Below are positions 5,876 through 7,571 of a stretch of 7,571 nucleotides of DNA, one piece after another. The DNA is from Hyphomicrobiales bacterium (GTDB lineage Bacteria > Pseudomonadota > Alphaproteobacteria > Rhizobiales > Beijerinckiaceae), in the NCBI GenBank assembly GCA_003567055.1, contig PXAW01000604.1:1-7571 (forward strand). Reading direction: 5' to 3'. Made by a program: the position numbers and the translations under genes. Below the pieces are notes generated by a model, which had not been told where the DNA came from, did not search any database, and was given only the letters and a program-made list of their open reading frames with translations. Each line of letters opens with the position of its first letter. The stretch's first letter is position 1.

Positions 5876-6955
5876 ATGATCAACCGCCGCAACGCCCTCG
5901 GACTGACCGTCGGCGGCCTCGCCGCAAGCGCCGGTATCGCCGCCCCCGCCATCGCCCGCGAGAACGGGCTGCGCTTTCGCATGGTGACATCCTGGCCGCG
6001 CGGGCGTGCCGGCCCGGGCGTCTCGGCGCAGCGGGTGGCCGAGCGGATCAACCGCATGGCGCAGGGCCGGCTCAATGTCGAACTCTTCGCCGCCGGCGAG
6101 ATCGTCTCGGCCTTCGGCGTGCTTGATGCGGTGTCGGAAGGCACCGTCGAGATGGGGCATTCCGCCGCGATCTACTGGCAGGGCAAGATGCCCGCCGCGA
6201 GCTTCTTCACCACCGTTCCCTTCGGCCTCGGCCCGATCGAGCATCAGGCCTGGATCGCCCTGCGCGGCGGCCAGGAGCTCTGGGACGAACTCTACCGGCC
6301 CTATGGCGTGCGCGCCTTCATGGCAGGCAATCCGGGGCCGAATATGGGCGGCTTCTTCCGCGAACGCATCGCGAGCCTCGAGGATCTGCGCGGACGGCGC
6401 ATCCGCATCGTCGGGCTGGGAGCGCAGATTTTCGAGAAGCTCGGCGCCACGCCGGTGAACCTGCCCGCCGGCGAGATGGTCACCGCGCTGGATCGCGGAG
6501 CGATCGACGGCGTCGAATTCCTCGCCCCGGCGAGCGATTACGATACCGGCCTGCACCAGCACGCGCCGTATTACTACGCGCCCGGTTTCAACAAGCCGAA
6601 CGGGCCGAGCGAGCTGCTGATCTCGGATGCCGCCTGGGAGCAATTGCCCGACGACCTGCGTGCCATCGTCGCGGAGGCGGCGCGCGCCGAGCATGCACTG
6701 GCGCTGGCTGATGCCCATCAGGACAATGCCCGCGCCCTCGACGCGATGCTCACCACCGGCAATGTCTCGATCGAGGCGTTTCCCGGCGATCTGATCCGCG
6801 CAGCGCGGGAAGCTGCCGGCGAGATCATCGACGAGATCGCGGCCTCCTCGGATCTCGCCGAGCGCATCGTGGGCTCCTATCGCGAGGCTCAGGGGACGCT
6901 GCGAAACTGGTCGGCGCTGTCATCGGATATGGCGCGATCGCTCGTGAGGTCGTAG
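5876..6955 (+). CDS. TRAP transporter solute-binding protein, DctP/TakP-like, probable Tat substrate
   Basis: This is a periplasmic binding protein of TRAP (secondary, sodium-coupled) uptake systems. It has 359 aa and a twin-arginine type leader: NRRNAL (3-8), hydrophobic stretch 9-26, probable cleavage after APAIA (27). The mature part follows the pattern of TakP, the 2-oxoacid binder: AGEIVSAFGVLDAVSEGTVEMGH (73-95), YWQGKMP (100-106), VPFGLGP (114-120), AFMAGNPGPNMGGFFR (147-162), LRGRRIRIVG (171-180) with Arg177 as the likely carboxylate ligand, then DGVEF (211-215) and APYYYAPGF (230-238). ATG 5876 lies just after GGTGA (5867-5871), which overlaps the thiD stop. No DctQ or DctM membrane gene is in the window. 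The tight spacing places it in the thi transcript. Its ligand is unknown: a thiamine precursor is possible from context, and a carboxylate from family. Confidence 0.85.
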   Translation: MINRRNALGLTVGGLAASAGIAAPAIARENGLRFRMVTSWPRGRAGPGVSAQRVAERINRMAQGRLNVELFAAGEIVSAFGVLDAVSEGTVEMGHSAAIYWQGKMPAASFFTTVPFGLGPIEHQAWIALRGGQELWDELYRPYGVRAFMAGNPGPNMGGFFRERIASLEDLRGRRIRIVGLGAQIFEKLGATPVNLPAGEMVTALDRGAIDGVEFLAPASDYDTGLHQHAPYYYAPGFNKPNGPSELLISDAAWEQLPDDLRAIVAEAARAEHALALADAHQDNARALDAMLTTGNVSIEAFPGDLIRAAREAAGEIIDEIAASSDLAERIVGSYREAQGTLRNWSALSSDMARSLVRS

Positions 6956-6964
6956 ACTGCCCTC

Positions 6965-7372
6965 ATGGGACGTTCATTTTCATCACTCGGCTTCATGGGC
7001 ATGTTCGGGCGCTCGCACGACCTGAAACAGCTCGACGCCGCCCTGCGCGCCGTCGATCTGCACCCCAATGTCGTGCCGGAAGCGATCAAGCTCACCATCG
7101 TGAACCTGCTCAAGGACCACGCCATCGGCAAGCACCCGGCGCCGCAGGCCTATGCGCCCGCGGCGGAAATCGTGGCCTATTGCATGCTCGGCCCGGCTGC
7201 GCTGGCCGCGAGCAACCCGCCCGATCTGATCGATCGCACCGAGGCGCGGATCGAGCGGGCGCTGGAGGACGGCGACAGCCTCGATGCGCAGCTCGTGCTG
7301 CTCACCCTGCATGCCAAGGTCTGCCAGCCGGACGTGATCGCGCGTTACGGGCTGGAGAGCGGCGAGGCGTGA
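6965..7372 (+). CDS. Conserved-looking hypothetical protein, 135 aa
   Basis: I do not recognise a characterised family. The protein looks soluble and mostly helical, with no signal peptide, membrane segment or metal-binding cluster. Notable stretches are LKQLDAALRAVDLHPNVVPEAIK (20-42), PQAYAPAAEIVAYCMLGPAAL (60-80) and a helical C-terminal part RTEARIERALEDGDSLDAQLVLLTLHAK (91-118). Codon use resembles its neighbours and the frame is clean, which supports a real gene. It starts 9 bp after the TRAP gene, but no good Shine-Dalgarno precedes ATG 6965. In-frame ATGs at 6995 and 7001 (giving MGMFGRSHDL or MFGRSHDL) may be the true start. It probably ends the thi-TRAP transcript, and it converges on the second ychF with only 6 bp between the stop codons. 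Confidence 0.7.
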   Translation: MGRSFSSLGFMGMFGRSHDLKQLDAALRAVDLHPNVVPEAIKLTIVNLLKDHAIGKHPAPQAYAPAAEIVAYCMLGPAALAASNPPDLIDRTEARIERALEDGDSLDAQLVLLTLHAKVCQPDVIARYGLESGEA

Positions 7373-7378
7373 TGCCGG

Positions 7379-7571
7379 TCAGAGATTGAAGCGGAAATGC
7401 AGGACATCGCCGTCCTTGACGACGTAGTCCTTGCCTTCCAGCCGCAACTTGCCCGCCTCGCGCGCGCCGCTCTCGCCGTCGAGGGCGACGTAATCGTCAT
7501 AGGCGATGGTCTCGGCGCGGATGAAGCCCTTCTCGAAATCGGTATGGATCACGCCTGCAGCCTGCGGCGCA
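7379..7571 (-). CDS. ychF: Second ychF copy, C-terminal 63 codons (cut by window edge)
   Basis: Read on the minus strand from the window end, this encodes the end of a YchF TGS domain, from [12 protein letters not shown] to [12 protein letters not shown] and a TGA stop at 7381-7379. It aligns without gaps to residues 303-365 of the complete ychF at 2239-3336, with 7 mismatches in 193 bases (96.4%). Five are synonymous and two conservative (Glu350 to Asp, Ile352 to Val). The 111 bases nearest the window end are identical. Beyond the stop codons the two loci share nothing obvious. The mismatch pattern suggests a coding gene under selection rather than debris, but whether the rest of the gene exists beyond 7571 cannot be seen. 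A chimera of related strains is the main alternative. Confidence 0.88.
   Translation of the reverse strand, partial: APQAAGVIHTDFEKGFIRAETIAYDDYVALDGESGAREAGKLRLEGKDYVVKDGDVLHFRFNL
7379..7571 (-). repeat. Inverted repeat, right copy (end of second ychF)
   Basis: This is the partner of 3144-3336, in opposite orientation, and it reaches the last base of the window. Its full extent is therefore unknown. Confidence 0.93.

Overview
The window is GC-rich bacterial chromosome. Its gene content (cbb3 oxidase ccoP, then rplY-pth-ychF, then a TPP-riboswitch thiM-thiE-thiD cluster and a Tat-type TRAP binding protein) and its protein sequence style fit an alphaproteobacterium. My best guess is Hyphomicrobiales (Rhizobiales), but the genus cannot be fixed by reading alone. 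Genes are tightly packed, almost all on the + strand, and no gene-free gap exceeds about 240 bp. I see no tRNA, rRNA, CRISPR array or insertion sequence.

Layout. (1) 1-615: the C-terminal two thirds of a di-haem cbb3 oxidase subunit (CcoP), closed by a strong intrinsic terminator. (2) 616-3336: a translation block. A well-formed sigma70-type promoter drives a leader of about 100 nt with two stem-loops, followed by rplY (ribosomal protein L25/CTC), pth (peptidyl-tRNA hydrolase) and ychF (ribosome-associated ATPase). A perfect 11-bp hairpin lies between rplY and pth. (3) 3337-5871: a thiamine salvage/assembly operon under a canonical TPP riboswitch. ThiM phosphorylates the thiazole alcohol, ThiD phosphorylates HMP twice, and ThiE joins the two into thiamine phosphate. 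(4) 5872-7372: a TakP/DctP-like TRAP solute-binding protein starting 4 bp after thiD, then a 135-aa protein I do not recognise. Both are probably in the thi transcript. (5) 7379-7571: the last 63 codons of a second ychF, on the minus strand.

The most unexpected observation is the last one. The final 193 bp are an inverted, 96% identical copy of the 3' end of the complete ychF at 2239-3336. The two copies align without gaps to their stop codons, and the similarity ends there. YchF is normally single copy. Two facing copies would bracket the thi/TRAP segment (about 4.0 kb) as inverted repeats. This is either a real recent duplication (with possible gene conversion and segment inversion) or a strain-chimera or assembly artefact at a contig end; the window alone cannot decide. 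The second notable point is an orphan TRAP binding protein, without DctQ/DctM in view, attached to a riboswitch-controlled thiamine operon.
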